Shown: positions 33,198-40,075 of the stretch, in pieces | How the letters are laid out: every line of letters begins with the position of its first letter | How positions within the stretch are numbered: position 1 is the first letter of the stretch | Assembly: GCA_902363665.1 (NCBI GenBank) | Contig: CABJAW010000002.1 | Span: forward strand, 1-64,000 | Direction: 5' to 3' | Source: Lachnospiraceae bacterium | Lineage (GTDB): Bacteria > Bacillota > Clostridia > Lachnospirales > Lachnospiraceae | Length of the DNA: 64,000 nucleotides | Program-made: the position numbers and the translations under genes | Notes under the pieces: model-generated | What the model saw: the letters and a program-made list of their open reading frames with translations, nothing else | Told to the model about the DNA's origin: nothing | The model's database searches: none

Positions 33198-33321
33198 TTT
33201 TCATTTCCCTCTTTTCTTAAACTTTTTCCTGTCCTGCACGAAATATGCATGCTTACTTTTATTTGCCTTATGAAACATAAATTACTGCAAGCTTCCGCAA
33301 GTACTCTTCATCTTGCTTTTA

Positions 33322-33335
33322 TTAGCATTTGCTAA
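33322..33335. promoter_or_regulatory. TTAG-N6-CTAA dyad between feoA and feoB
   Basis: TTAGCATTTGCTAA, a 14-bp dyad of the same type as at 33892 and 35871. On the minus strand it overlaps a possible -10 (TAATAA) 16 bp after TTGCCT, so an extra metal-controlled promoter for feoB is possible. Confidence 0.6.
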
Positions 33336-33352
33336 CCATCAGGCAAAAAAAA

Positions 33353-33574
33353 TTACTCTACCTCGATCATTTCCGCATCTGCTTTTCGCAAAGACAGTTC
33401 GTATCCTCTCACGGTAACTTCTACCGGATCGCCGAGCGGTGCTACTTTTCTTACAAACACCGGAACGCCCTTGGTAATCCCCATATCCATGATACGTCTC
33501 TTAACCGGACCTTCGCCATGCAGTCTCTTGACCGTGACAGTCTGCCCACAGGCAACTTCTCTCAATGTCTTCAT
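33353..33574 (-). CDS. feoA: FeoA domain protein
   Basis: A 73-residue SH3-like FeoA protein (GPVKRRIMDMGITKG, VRGYELSLRKADAEMI). FeoA proteins bind FeoB and are needed for Fe(II) uptake. AGGAG precedes the start. It is the second of two feoA genes, about 60 bp after the first and 155 bp before feoB. Confidence 0.93.
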   Translation of the reverse strand: MKTLREVACGQTVTVKRLHGEGPVKRRIMDMGITKGVPVFVRKVAPLGDPVEVTVRGYELSLRKADAEMIEVE

Positions 33575-33634
33575 GTCTCTCTCCTTCTTTTCTTTTTGGC
33601 TGTATCATCCGCATAAACCAGAATCTGCGGCAGC

Positions 33635-33847
33635 TTACACCATGATCTTGTTCGCCATATCTTTTCCAATAGCGACTCTGGAGTCCTTGATATTTACGAT
33701 TATGTTTCCTTCAACCTGAGAAATCACCGTAACCGCAGCCCCTACTACAAAGCCAAGATTCTCCAGGAATCTACGGGTATCTTCTTTCCCGCCTACTTTT
33801 TTGATGATATTTTCTTCACCAGCATTCGCCATTGTGAGCGGCATCAT
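33635..33847 (-). CDS. feoA: FeoA domain protein, first copy
   Basis: A 70-residue FeoA-like protein (EDTRRFLENLGFVVGAAVTV, VNIKDSRVAIGKDMANKIMV). It differs clearly from the second FeoA, so the two probably have different contacts. AGGAGG precedes two consecutive ATG codons. This is the first gene of the operon, behind the promoter at 33894-33922. Confidence 0.9.
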   Translation of the reverse strand: MMPLTMANAGEENIIKKVGGKEDTRRFLENLGFVVGAAVTVISQVEGNIIVNIKDSRVAIGKDMANKIMV

Positions 33848-33891
33848 CGTGTCCTCCTTCTTTCTTATTGATTTGTTTTTTCAATTCTTCG

Positions 33892-33922
33892 TTAGTGTAT
33901 GCTAATTTTCATTAGATGTCAA
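33892..33922 (-). promoter_or_regulatory. feo operon promoter with overlapping metal operator
   Basis: On the minus strand TTGACA (33917-33922), a 17-bp spacer and TACACT (33894-33899). The 14-bp dyad TTAGTGTATGCTAA (33892-33905, plus strand) covers the -10, where a repressor would block transcription. The type of dyad is like the sites of DtxR/IdeR-type regulators. Confidence 0.75.
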
Positions 33923-33964
33923 TAAGTTTTTTTGAAAAACTTTCTCAATAAGCGGACAGTAAGA

Positions 33965-33992
33965 TTCAGGCGAACCGGCCGGCCCGCCTGAA
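33965..33992 (-). terminator. Hairpin after the flavodoxin gene
   Basis: TTCAGGCG and CGCCTGAA pair around a GC-rich 12-nt loop; the T run that follows is weak. It separates the flavodoxin operon from the feo promoter. Confidence 0.5.
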
Positions 33993-34095
33993 CGTATCAT
34001 TCTGGCATTCTTTCTGAACTTGATTTTCAGCCTGATGTACTGCCTGTCTGATCCTCCTTCTGGTCTTTCAGAACACCATTTCGGGCTGTTTTTCT

Positions 34096-34518
34096 TTATG
34101 CGAGAGATTTTCCAAGCTCCTGGCACGCTGCCTTTGCATCGTCATCCGGTTCTTCCTGGCAGATTACACTCTCATGTGTGAGCACTGCGCCCTCATTTTT
34201 GCAATTCTCTTCCCAGGTACGCATCCACTCACCGTCACCCCAGCCATAAGAGCCAAACAGTGCAATCTTTTTACCGCCAAGCCTTGAGATGCAGGCGCTG
34301 AACATCGGCTCAAACTCTGTCTCTTCCAGCTCTTCTGCGCCCATTGCCGGACAGCCAAATGCGATCGCATCATACTCATCCATCTTGTCTGCGGAAAAAT
34401 CATCCGGAGTCATTACAGAGACCTCTGCCCCTGCTGCCTTTGCGCCCTCTGCAACCTCATTTGCCATTGCCTCTGTATTGCCTGTGCTGCTCCAGTAAAC
34501 TACTGCTACTTTGCTCAT
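34096..34518 (-). CDS. Flavodoxin
   Basis: A 140-residue short-chain flavodoxin: the FMN phosphate loop is WSSTGNTEAMAN, and the flavin-contact loops are in FGCPAMGAEELE and GSYGWGDGEWM. Flavodoxins replace ferredoxin when iron is scarce. It lies at the end of a DUF2325-DUF3793-flavodoxin run beside the feo operon, which fits an iron-limitation response. Confidence 0.95.
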   Translation of the reverse strand: MSKVAVVYWSSTGNTEAMANEVAEGAKAAGAEVSVMTPDDFSADKMDEYDAIAFGCPAMGAEELEETEFEPMFSACISRLGGKKIALFGSYGWGDGEWMRTWEENCKNEGAVLTHESVICQEEPDDDAKAACQELGKSLA

Positions 34519-34546
34519 TGTTTTGTCCTTCTTTCTTTTTTGATAT

Positions 34547-34609
34547 GTAACTGCTCAGAAACAGCCATTTTTTCATAAAACAGCTGTAAAATGCCTATAA
34601 AACAGTTAC
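34547..34609. repeat. R1 repeat, shortened copy (63 bp)
   Basis: Starts GTAACTGCTCAGAA, contains CATAAAACAGCTGTAAAATG and ends AACAGTTAC. The right-hand arms of the full R1 element are missing. It lies just upstream of the flavodoxin gene. Confidence 0.7.
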
Positions 34610-34659
34610 TATATATGGCATGCGATATACGGGCAGGTTTTCTGCTCCGCCATCGCTGG

Positions 34660-35223
34660 TTATGCAGCTACGGTGAGCTGCAGAACGCTCCTTCCCTGAT
34701 GCCACAGACGCATATAAACATCCCGGCATTTTTTGTATCGTGCAAACAGCTTTACAGCCTCGCACTCGTTGCAGTACACCTTCCAGCAGCCGGAGCATTT
34801 GAAATTGTGTCCCGCATTCTCAATGAAACCGATCACATCGCCGAGCGGATAATCGAGGAAAAGCCCGATCTCATGGGGAAATCCTTCCTGCCCGGCAAGG
34901 CGTTCCTTCAGATGCGCAAGTGCCGCATCCACATCCATCAGATCTCCGGTTATCTGATATCCATACCGTGTAAGAAATCCCACCACGCCAGGCTGCTTCA
35001 GATTCTTTTCCAGACGTGTTTTCCGGCACACATACACCAGTGCCTTCGTTTCATGTCTGCGCAGCAGCACAACGCTGATCCCTTTTCCTTCCATTTCCTG
35101 ATTCCAGTATCCGATCTGGTCAGACAGCTCTTTTTCTGATTCATACGGCATGCTGAACAGGTTTGCTGTTTTCAGTGACGCAAGTGTCGGCGAACAATTT
35201 CCGATCAGATATTCTTCCAGCAT
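34660..35223 (-). CDS. DUF3793 family protein
   Basis: The 187-residue cytoplasmic protein (EEYLIGNCSPTLASLKTANL, VVLLRRHETKALVYVCRK, KCSGCWKVYCNEC) belongs to the DUF3793 family of Clostridia. The paired cysteines near the C-terminus could bind a metal. The family is regularly found beside feo genes and flavodoxins, which suggests a role in iron or redox adaptation; the activity is unknown. ATG at 35223 has AAGGAG; an upstream ATG at 35256 has none. Confidence 0.85.
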   Translation of the reverse strand: MLEEYLIGNCSPTLASLKTANLFSMPYESEKELSDQIGYWNQEMEGKGISVVLLRRHETKALVYVCRKTRLEKNLKQPGVVGFLTRYGYQITGDLMDVDAALAHLKERLAGQEGFPHEIGLFLDYPLGDVIGFIENAGHNFKCSGCWKVYCNECEAVKLFARYKKCRDVYMRLWHQGRSVLQLTVAA

Positions 35224-35254
35224 AACGGCTCCTTTTTCTGCATTTTCTTTTCTC

Positions 35255-35289
35255 ACTGTTCAAAGCCAGTCTTTCGGTCTGAACAGTAA
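35255..35289. repeat. R1 repeat, minimal copy (ends only)
   Basis: ACTGTTCA and TGAACAGT enclose about 19 bp containing AGCCAGTCTTTCGGTCTG. Only the terminal inverted repeats of R1 remain, so this may be an internal deletion derivative. Confidence 0.5.
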
Positions 35290-35320
35290 CAGTGTAGCCG
35301 TTCTCCGGCTATTGTATGCA

Positions 35321-35437
35321 CTGCAACCAATTTGCGCAGCAAATTGATTGCCTACTTGCGCATATCGTGCGCAGCACGATTCTCATATGCGCATTACCGC
35401 TTTCCTGCAACCAATTTGCGCAGCAAATTGATTGCCT
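35321..35437. repeat. 33-bp direct repeat pair with internal hairpin
   Basis: A 33-bp unit at 35321-35353 recurs exactly at 35405-35437. Each holds the dyad CAATTTGCGCAGCAAATTG. The 51-bp spacer has its own dyad (CATATCGTGCGCAGCACGATTC type). It lies between the DUF2325 and DUF3793 genes. Confidence 0.8.
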
Positions 35438-35452
35438 GCCTGCGCAATACTC

Positions 35453-35734
35453 TTATGCGCAATACTCTTCCAGCACATTTTTCAGTGCAGCCGCACTGCT
35501 CGCGTGGACTCTTGCCACCGGAATATTGCTGCGTTTTGCTTCCTGAGCCGCCGCGATCACCATTTTATGGGAAACGGTATTTGTAAACAAGATCAGAAGA
35601 TCCGGACATCCGATCTTTTTGCGGATCGGTCCGTTCTCCTTTGCGAACACCTTCGCCTTACATCCATAGCATTTGCAGATATCCGCATACTGACATACCA
35701 TTCTCTCATTTCCTCCGATAATCACAACGCTCAT
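35453..35734 (-). CDS. DUF2325 family protein
   Basis: A 93-residue protein starting SVVIIGGNERM with cysteines in YADICKCYGCKAKVF and a second half like a small Rossmann-type domain. DUF2325 proteins are found with iron and flavodoxin genes in Firmicutes; no activity is known. Promoter-side metal boxes lie upstream at 35871 and 36067-36143. GGAGG precedes the start. Confidence 0.85.
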   Translation of the reverse strand: MSVVIIGGNERMVCQYADICKCYGCKAKVFAKENGPIRKKIGCPDLLILFTNTVSHKMVIAAAQEAKRSNIPVARVHASSAAALKNVLEEYCA

Positions 35735-35870
35735 ACGTTACCTCCATTCCTGATGTTCTCCGCGCAGCTGTGTGAAGCTCTGTAAACTCCTGCAGCCTGA
35801 TTTCCCTCAGCCATACTTTTCCCGTTTTTTCACTGTTTTTGCGTTCCAGTTCTACTATAACTATCTTTTG

Positions 35871-35884
35871 TTAGCTATCGCTAA
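35871..35884. promoter_or_regulatory. TTAG-N6-CTAA dyad upstream of the DUF2325-flavodoxin operon
   Basis: TTAGCTATCGCTAA, same length and half-sites as the feo sites at 33322 and 33892. It lies 137 bp before the DUF2325 start codon, in the presumed promoter region. Confidence 0.65.
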
Positions 35885-36066
35885 CTAGTATTTACAAAAA
35901 CAGGGATGATGCAAAACGCCCGGTCGGACCGCCTTTTCTGGTTTTACAGCATCCCAGCTCTCCTGATGTTTTCTACTGCTTTCTTTTTTTGTCAGGAGCA
36001 CCTCTCAGACGACATTCTGTGTCACTTTACATGAGGCTTTCCTGTCTGTATTTTCAGCTTTTGTCA

Positions 36067-36145
36067 GTAGCTATGACTAACTATGATTAATATATACTAA
36101 CTTCCGTTATCTGTCAAGATGATTATTGAGAATCATTTCTCGATA
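36067..36145. promoter_or_regulatory. Upstream cluster of metal-box-like sites
   Basis: On the minus strand the block reads TTAGTATATATTAA, then TTAGTCATAGCTA. Further on, GAGAA-TCAT-TTCTC (about 36128-36141) is a dyad like a Fur box. The 443-bp gap 35735-36177 has no gene, only these sites and the dyad at 35871. Confidence 0.45.
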
Positions 36146-36177
36146 ACTTTATCGCAGTACAGCGAAAAACCGTCATT

Positions 36178-37371
36178 TTATGCTGTCTGTCGACCCGTCT
36201 GTGCGTTCACGGCATCTCGCAGCTGATCCAGTGCCTGCTTCAGCGTCGCTCTCGGGCATGCGATGTTGATCCGTTCAAAGCCTTCGCCGTCCACACCGAA
36301 CATCGCGCCGCTGTCAACCCAGAGATGTGCCTTTTTCTCGATCAGATCCACGCGCTGTGCCTCTGTCAGGCCAAGTGTGCGGAAATCCAGCCACAAAAGA
36401 TACGTTCCTTCCGGCTCGATCAGATGAATCTGCGGAATATTTTCCTGCAGGTAAGTGCGCACAAAATTCAGATTCTCAGCCAGATATTCCTTCAGCTGAC
36501 TCAGCCATTCCTCTCCCGTCTCATAGGCTGCCTGACAGCCGATCAGCCCCATCAGGTTCAGCTGGCTGTAGCCTGCCGCATCGACGGCTTTTTTGAACTG
36601 TCTGCGAAGCTCTGGATCCGGGATAAAAATATTCGACACCTGAAGCCCTGCCAGATTGAACGTCTTGCTTGGTGCCGTGCAGATCACGGAATTCTTTGCA
36701 TATGCTTCTCCAAGCGACGCAAACACGGTCTGATGGTGTCCCGGATACGTAAAATCACCATGGATCTCATCGCTGACGATCTTTACGCCGTGTGCAAGGC
36801 AGATATCTCCCATGCGCCGCAGTTCCTCCTCTTTCCAGACACGTCCAACCGGATTGTGCGGGCTGCACAGCAGAAACAGCCTGACATTCTGCTCCTTGAT
36901 CTTCTGCTCGAAATCCTCAAAGTCTACTTCATAATGGCCATGCTCCAGCTTCAGCGGACTGTTCACCGGCACGCGCCCGTTATCCTTGATTGCTTCACTG
37001 AACGGATAGTAAACCGGCTGCTGGATCAGGACACCTTCCCCCGGCTTTGTGAATGCCCGGACCGCCGCTGCGATCGCAAAGACAACGCCGGGCGTTTTGA
37101 TGAGCCATTCCGCCTTCGGATTCCAGTTAAAATGTTTTTCATACCAGCTGCGAATCGCCTCAAAGTAATCCTCTTTCGCTTCACTGTAGCCGTAAATTCC
37201 GTACAGCGCTGCCTCCGTAAGGCGCTTCGATACCTCCGGAACGGTCCGAAAATCCATATCCGCCACCCACAGTGGTAAAATGTCCTCGTCTCTTCCGCGT
37301 TCTTTTGCAAAATCATATTTCAGGCTTTTTGTGCCATGCCGGTCGATGAGTGTATCAAAATCGTATTTCAT
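36178..37371 (-). CDS. MalY/PatB-type PLP-dependent C-S lyase
   Basis: A 397-residue fold-type I PLP enzyme of the MalY/PatB group, which cleaves cystathionine or cysteine. The PLP lysine is in TAPSKTFNLAGLQ, the Asp in SDEIHGDFTY and the phosphate-binding residues nearby. The N-terminus DFDTLIDRHGTKSLKYD is typical. ATG at 37371 has GGAGG 8 nt upstream. It follows a cystathionine gamma-synthase-like gene by 50 bp, so the two handle methionine/cysteine interconversion. Confidence 0.9.
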   Translation of the reverse strand: MKYDFDTLIDRHGTKSLKYDFAKERGRDEDILPLWVADMDFRTVPEVSKRLTEAALYGIYGYSEAKEDYFEAIRSWYEKHFNWNPKAEWLIKTPGVVFAIAAAVRAFTKPGEGVLIQQPVYYPFSEAIKDNGRVPVNSPLKLEHGHYEVDFEDFEQKIKEQNVRLFLLCSPHNPVGRVWKEEELRRMGDICLAHGVKIVSDEIHGDFTYPGHHQTVFASLGEAYAKNSVICTAPSKTFNLAGLQVSNIFIPDPELRRQFKKAVDAAGYSQLNLMGLIGCQAAYETGEEWLSQLKEYLAENLNFVRTYLQENIPQIHLIEPEGTYLLWLDFRTLGLTEAQRVDLIEKKAHLWVDSGAMFGVDGEGFERINIACPRATLKQALDQLRDAVNAQTGRQTA

Positions 37372-37421
37372 GCTGCTTTCCTCCGGAGTTTTCTTTCCAG
37401 TCATCTGTTTTCGTCTTTCAG

Positions 37422-38567
37422 TTATTCCAGTGCCTGCGCCAGGTCTGCGATCAGGTCATCCACGTCCTCGATGCCGACCGACAGCCGCAGGAAATCATCC
37501 GTAATGCCAAGCCGCTCTTTTACTTCCGCCGGTACATCGCCGTGTGTCTGCATGGTCGGATAAGTCAGCAGTGTCTCCACGCCGCCAAGACTCTCCGCAA
37601 ACGAGATCAACTGCACCTTCTCCAGAGTACACTTTGCCGCCTGCGCATCTTTCACCCGGAACGAGATCATTGCACCCGCTCCCCTGGCCTGTGCTTTATT
37701 TATCTCGTAGCCCGGATGCTCCGGAAGCCCCGTATAGTACACCTGCTCCACCTTTTCCTGCTCTTTCAGCCACTGCGCGATTTTCTGTGCGTTGCTCTGC
37801 TGACGGTCCATGCGCACCGGAAGTGTCTTGATGCCGCGCAGAATCAGAAAACTGTCAAACGGAGAAAGACAGCAGCCGTTCGTCTTAAAGTAAAAACGCG
37901 CCGTTTCGGAGAGTTCCGGCGTCTTCACGCACAGAAAACCAGCCAGTGTATCGTTGTGTCCGCCCAGATACTTTGTGCCGCTGTGGATTACCATATCCGC
38001 GCCAAGATCAATCGGTTTTTGCAGATACGGCGTTAAAAACGTATTGTCCACAATCAGATACAGGCCGTAGCGGTCTGCCAGACGGCGCATTGCCCGCAGG
38101 TCAGTGACGCGCATTGTAGGATTGCTCGGTGTCTCGATGTAGATCGCTTTTGTATGTTCCGTGATCTGCTGCTCAACGAGCGCCTCGTCCGCAGTGTCGA
38201 CGTAGGTAAAGCTCAGGCCTCTTTGTTTTTTTGCATTGTCAAACATGCGCACAGAACCACCGTAAAGGTCCTCCGTGCAGATAATATGATCGCCCGGGAA
38301 GAAAAATTCCAGACACAGCCCGATCGCCGCCATCCCGTTCGTGCAGGCCATCGTATCGTACGCATGCTCCAGCGAGGAAACCGTCTTCTCAAGCTCATCT
38401 CTCGTCGGATTGTTTACACGTGTATAATCGTAGCCGGTCGACTGTCCGGGACCCGGATGGATAAAGGTTGCTGTCTGGAATATCGGGGTAGAAACGGCGC
38501 CATACGGATGATCCTTGTCCAAACATCGGTCGCCGTGGATACATCGTGTCTCAAAATGGTAAGTCAT
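37422..38567 (-). CDS. Cystathionine gamma-synthase/lyase-family PLP enzyme
   Basis: A 381-residue trans-sulfuration enzyme. The PLP lysine is in IHSGTKYLGGHND, with ETPSNPTMRVTD and YDYTRVNNPTR motifs. Whether it is MetB (gamma-synthase), MetC or a cystathionine gamma-lyase cannot be told from sequence alone; I favour the gamma-synthase group because of the adjacent MalY-type lyase. AGGAG precedes the start. A possible sulfur-regulator site lies upstream at 38601-38622. Confidence 0.88.
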   Translation of the reverse strand: MTYHFETRCIHGDRCLDKDHPYGAVSTPIFQTATFIHPGPGQSTGYDYTRVNNPTRDELEKTVSSLEHAYDTMACTNGMAAIGLCLEFFFPGDHIICTEDLYGGSVRMFDNAKKQRGLSFTYVDTADEALVEQQITEHTKAIYIETPSNPTMRVTDLRAMRRLADRYGLYLIVDNTFLTPYLQKPIDLGADMVIHSGTKYLGGHNDTLAGFLCVKTPELSETARFYFKTNGCCLSPFDSFLILRGIKTLPVRMDRQQSNAQKIAQWLKEQEKVEQVYYTGLPEHPGYEINKAQARGAGAMISFRVKDAQAAKCTLEKVQLISFAESLGGVETLLTYPTMQTHGDVPAEVKERLGITDDFLRLSVGIEDVDDLIADLAQALE

Positions 38568-38600
38568 AGTCTTTCTCCTTGTAACGTTTTCCTGTATATT

Positions 38601-38622
38601 ATTCCTATCAGTTTAGTAGAAT
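38601..38622. promoter_or_regulatory. Possible CymR-like site upstream of the trans-sulfuration genes
   Basis: ATTCCTATCAGTTTAGTAGA followed by AT has the look of the imperfect dyad bound by CymR, the cysteine regulator of Firmicutes. The assignment is by resemblance from memory only. Confidence 0.3.
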
Positions 38623-38719
38623 TAACTTAGAAAATAGTACCACAGAGGGAAAGATGTGTCAACGCGGGAAAGAAACTCTGGTATTCGATATCTCCTATAA
38701 CTGGTTATTTCTCCTGCAC

Positions 38720-38749
38720 TTGACACCCTTTTGCCGCAGCTGTTACACT
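38720..38749 (+). promoter_or_regulatory. Sigma-A promoter of the Gx transporter gene
   Basis: TTGACA (38720-38725), an 18-bp spacer, TACACT (38744-38749). The AAAGGAG site and ATG follow at 38828 and 38845. Confidence 0.7.
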
Positions 38750-38844
38750 GAACGTATACACCTGACATTGGCTGTAATTATAATTTCCTCTCATTCAGAG
38801 GTCCGCCATCATTTTATTGTTGCCTGGAAAGGAGCCTTTTTATT

Positions 38845-39330
38845 ATGACACTCGACACCCATAAACTTGCCAGACTCGGCCTCTTTACCGCACTGGCTTC
38901 CATTCTCGGCTATATCGAATCCCTGCTGCCCGTTTTTCCGGGCATCCCAGGTATTAAGCCTGGCCTTGCCAATCTCGCTGTCCTCTTTCTTTTGCTTCGC
39001 TATACATGGAAAGAGGCTGCCGTAGTATCGGCAGCCCGCATTTTGATCATCGGTTTTCTGTTTGGAAATTTATTTGGAATTATCTACAGCTTTTCCGGTG
39101 CCGTACTCAGTCTGTGTGCCATGACATTCTTCCAGAAAAAAACGGATGTCTCTCCCGTTATGCTCAGCATTCTCGGCGGTGTTTTTCACAATGCCGGGCA
39201 GCTTGCTGCTGCGATGGTGATCGTCGAAAATTCTGCACTGATCTATTATGCGCCCGCGCTGCTTGTCGCCGGGGTCGTAACCGGCGCGGTGGTCGGCATT
39301 ATCACTTCAGAAGTGTCACACCGGATCTGA
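38845..39330 (+). CDS. Gx transporter / heptaprenyl diphosphate synthase component I-like
   Basis: A 161-residue membrane protein with about five helices (ARLGLFTALASILGYIESLL, GIKPGLANLAVLFLLLRYTW, GGVFHNAGQLAAAM). The family was named for HepS component I but resembles an ECF-type substrate-binding membrane subunit (Gx transporter). The Gly-rich signatures PGIPGIKPGLAN and GGVFHN are typical. It stands alone with its own promoter. The substrate is unknown. Confidence 0.88.
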   Translation: MTLDTHKLARLGLFTALASILGYIESLLPVFPGIPGIKPGLANLAVLFLLLRYTWKEAAVVSAARILIIGFLFGNLFGIIYSFSGAVLSLCAMTFFQKKTDVSPVMLSILGGVFHNAGQLAAAMVIVENSALIYYAPALLVAGVVTGAVVGIITSEVSHRI

Positions 39331-39393
39331 CTGTGGCAAAGACACAGAAAAGAGGATTGTGAATGTCCGCTTTACTTCAGAGAGCCAGACATC

Positions 39394-39792
39394 TCAGTCC
39401 TCCTCAATATGCTCCTGACCCTGTGCAACAATCGTCCGGACATGCTCATCTGCCAGGGAATAAAAGATGGATTTGCCTTCTCTCCGGCTCTTGACCAGGC
39501 GGCTCTGTTTGAGGATGCGCAGCTGATGTGAGATCGCCGACTGCGTCATATTCAGAGTTTCCGCCAGATCGCAGACACACACTTCCGCCTCAAACAGGAC
39601 GAAAAGAATCCGAATTCTTGTAGCGTCTCCGAAAATTTTAAATAATTCCGCCAGATCGTTTAATTCCTCTTCCTCCGGCATCGTCTGTTTTACAATTTCC
39701 AGCAAATTTTCGTGTACTTCATATTCCTCACAGCATTCCTGCTCTTTCTCGTTTTCTGTCATCGCTTTTTCTGTTATTTCTTTTTCCGTCAT
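39394..39792 (-). CDS. ArsR/SmtB-family metal-sensing repressor
   Basis: A 132-residue winged-helix repressor with the metal-binding motif EVCVCDLAETL of the alpha3 site and the recognition helix QSAISHQLRILKQSRLV. The N-terminal tail has CC and acidic/His residues (ECCEEYEVHE) that could add metal ligands as in CadC. The C-terminal His/Glu tail (EHVRTIV...EHIEED) may form an alpha5 site. It lies next to the P-type ATPase gene, so it probably represses it and the HMA gene through the dyad at 42691. Confidence 0.92.
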   Translation of the reverse strand: MTEKEITEKAMTENEKEQECCEEYEVHENLLEIVKQTMPEEEELNDLAELFKIFGDATRIRILFVLFEAEVCVCDLAETLNMTQSAISHQLRILKQSRLVKSRREGKSIFYSLADEHVRTIVAQGQEHIEED

Positions 39793-39960
39793 CCGAATCT
39801 GCCTCCTCTTATCTTATAAAGATCCTTCTGTCAGGATTTCCCATCCGTACGGCGTACCCAATGACTCTTCACGCCACTGCCGCATGGCACCACCGCATCT
39901 GTTCTATCATCAGCCACTGATTCCTGCGAAAGCCAAATATACCGATCCAATCTATCTGCT

Positions 39961-39992
39961 TACAGCCGGGTTCTTTTATCTCCCCGGCTGTA
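39961..39992. terminator. 10-bp hairpin after the P-type ATPase gene
   Basis: TACAGCCGGG and CCCGGCTGTA form a perfect stem with a 12-nt loop, about 85 bp after the ATPase stop codon. There is no strong T run, so termination would be only partial. Confidence 0.5.
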
Positions 39993-40075
39993 TCTGTTTC
40001 ATCAGTCACAAATGGCCTGTATACTTCTGCTCCCTGACATATCTTATATTTTACCGGCTGTCCTGCTCTGAATCA

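Noticed and set aside
35321..35437. A CRISPR array
   Set aside because: There are only two repeat copies with one 51-bp spacer and no cas genes in the window.
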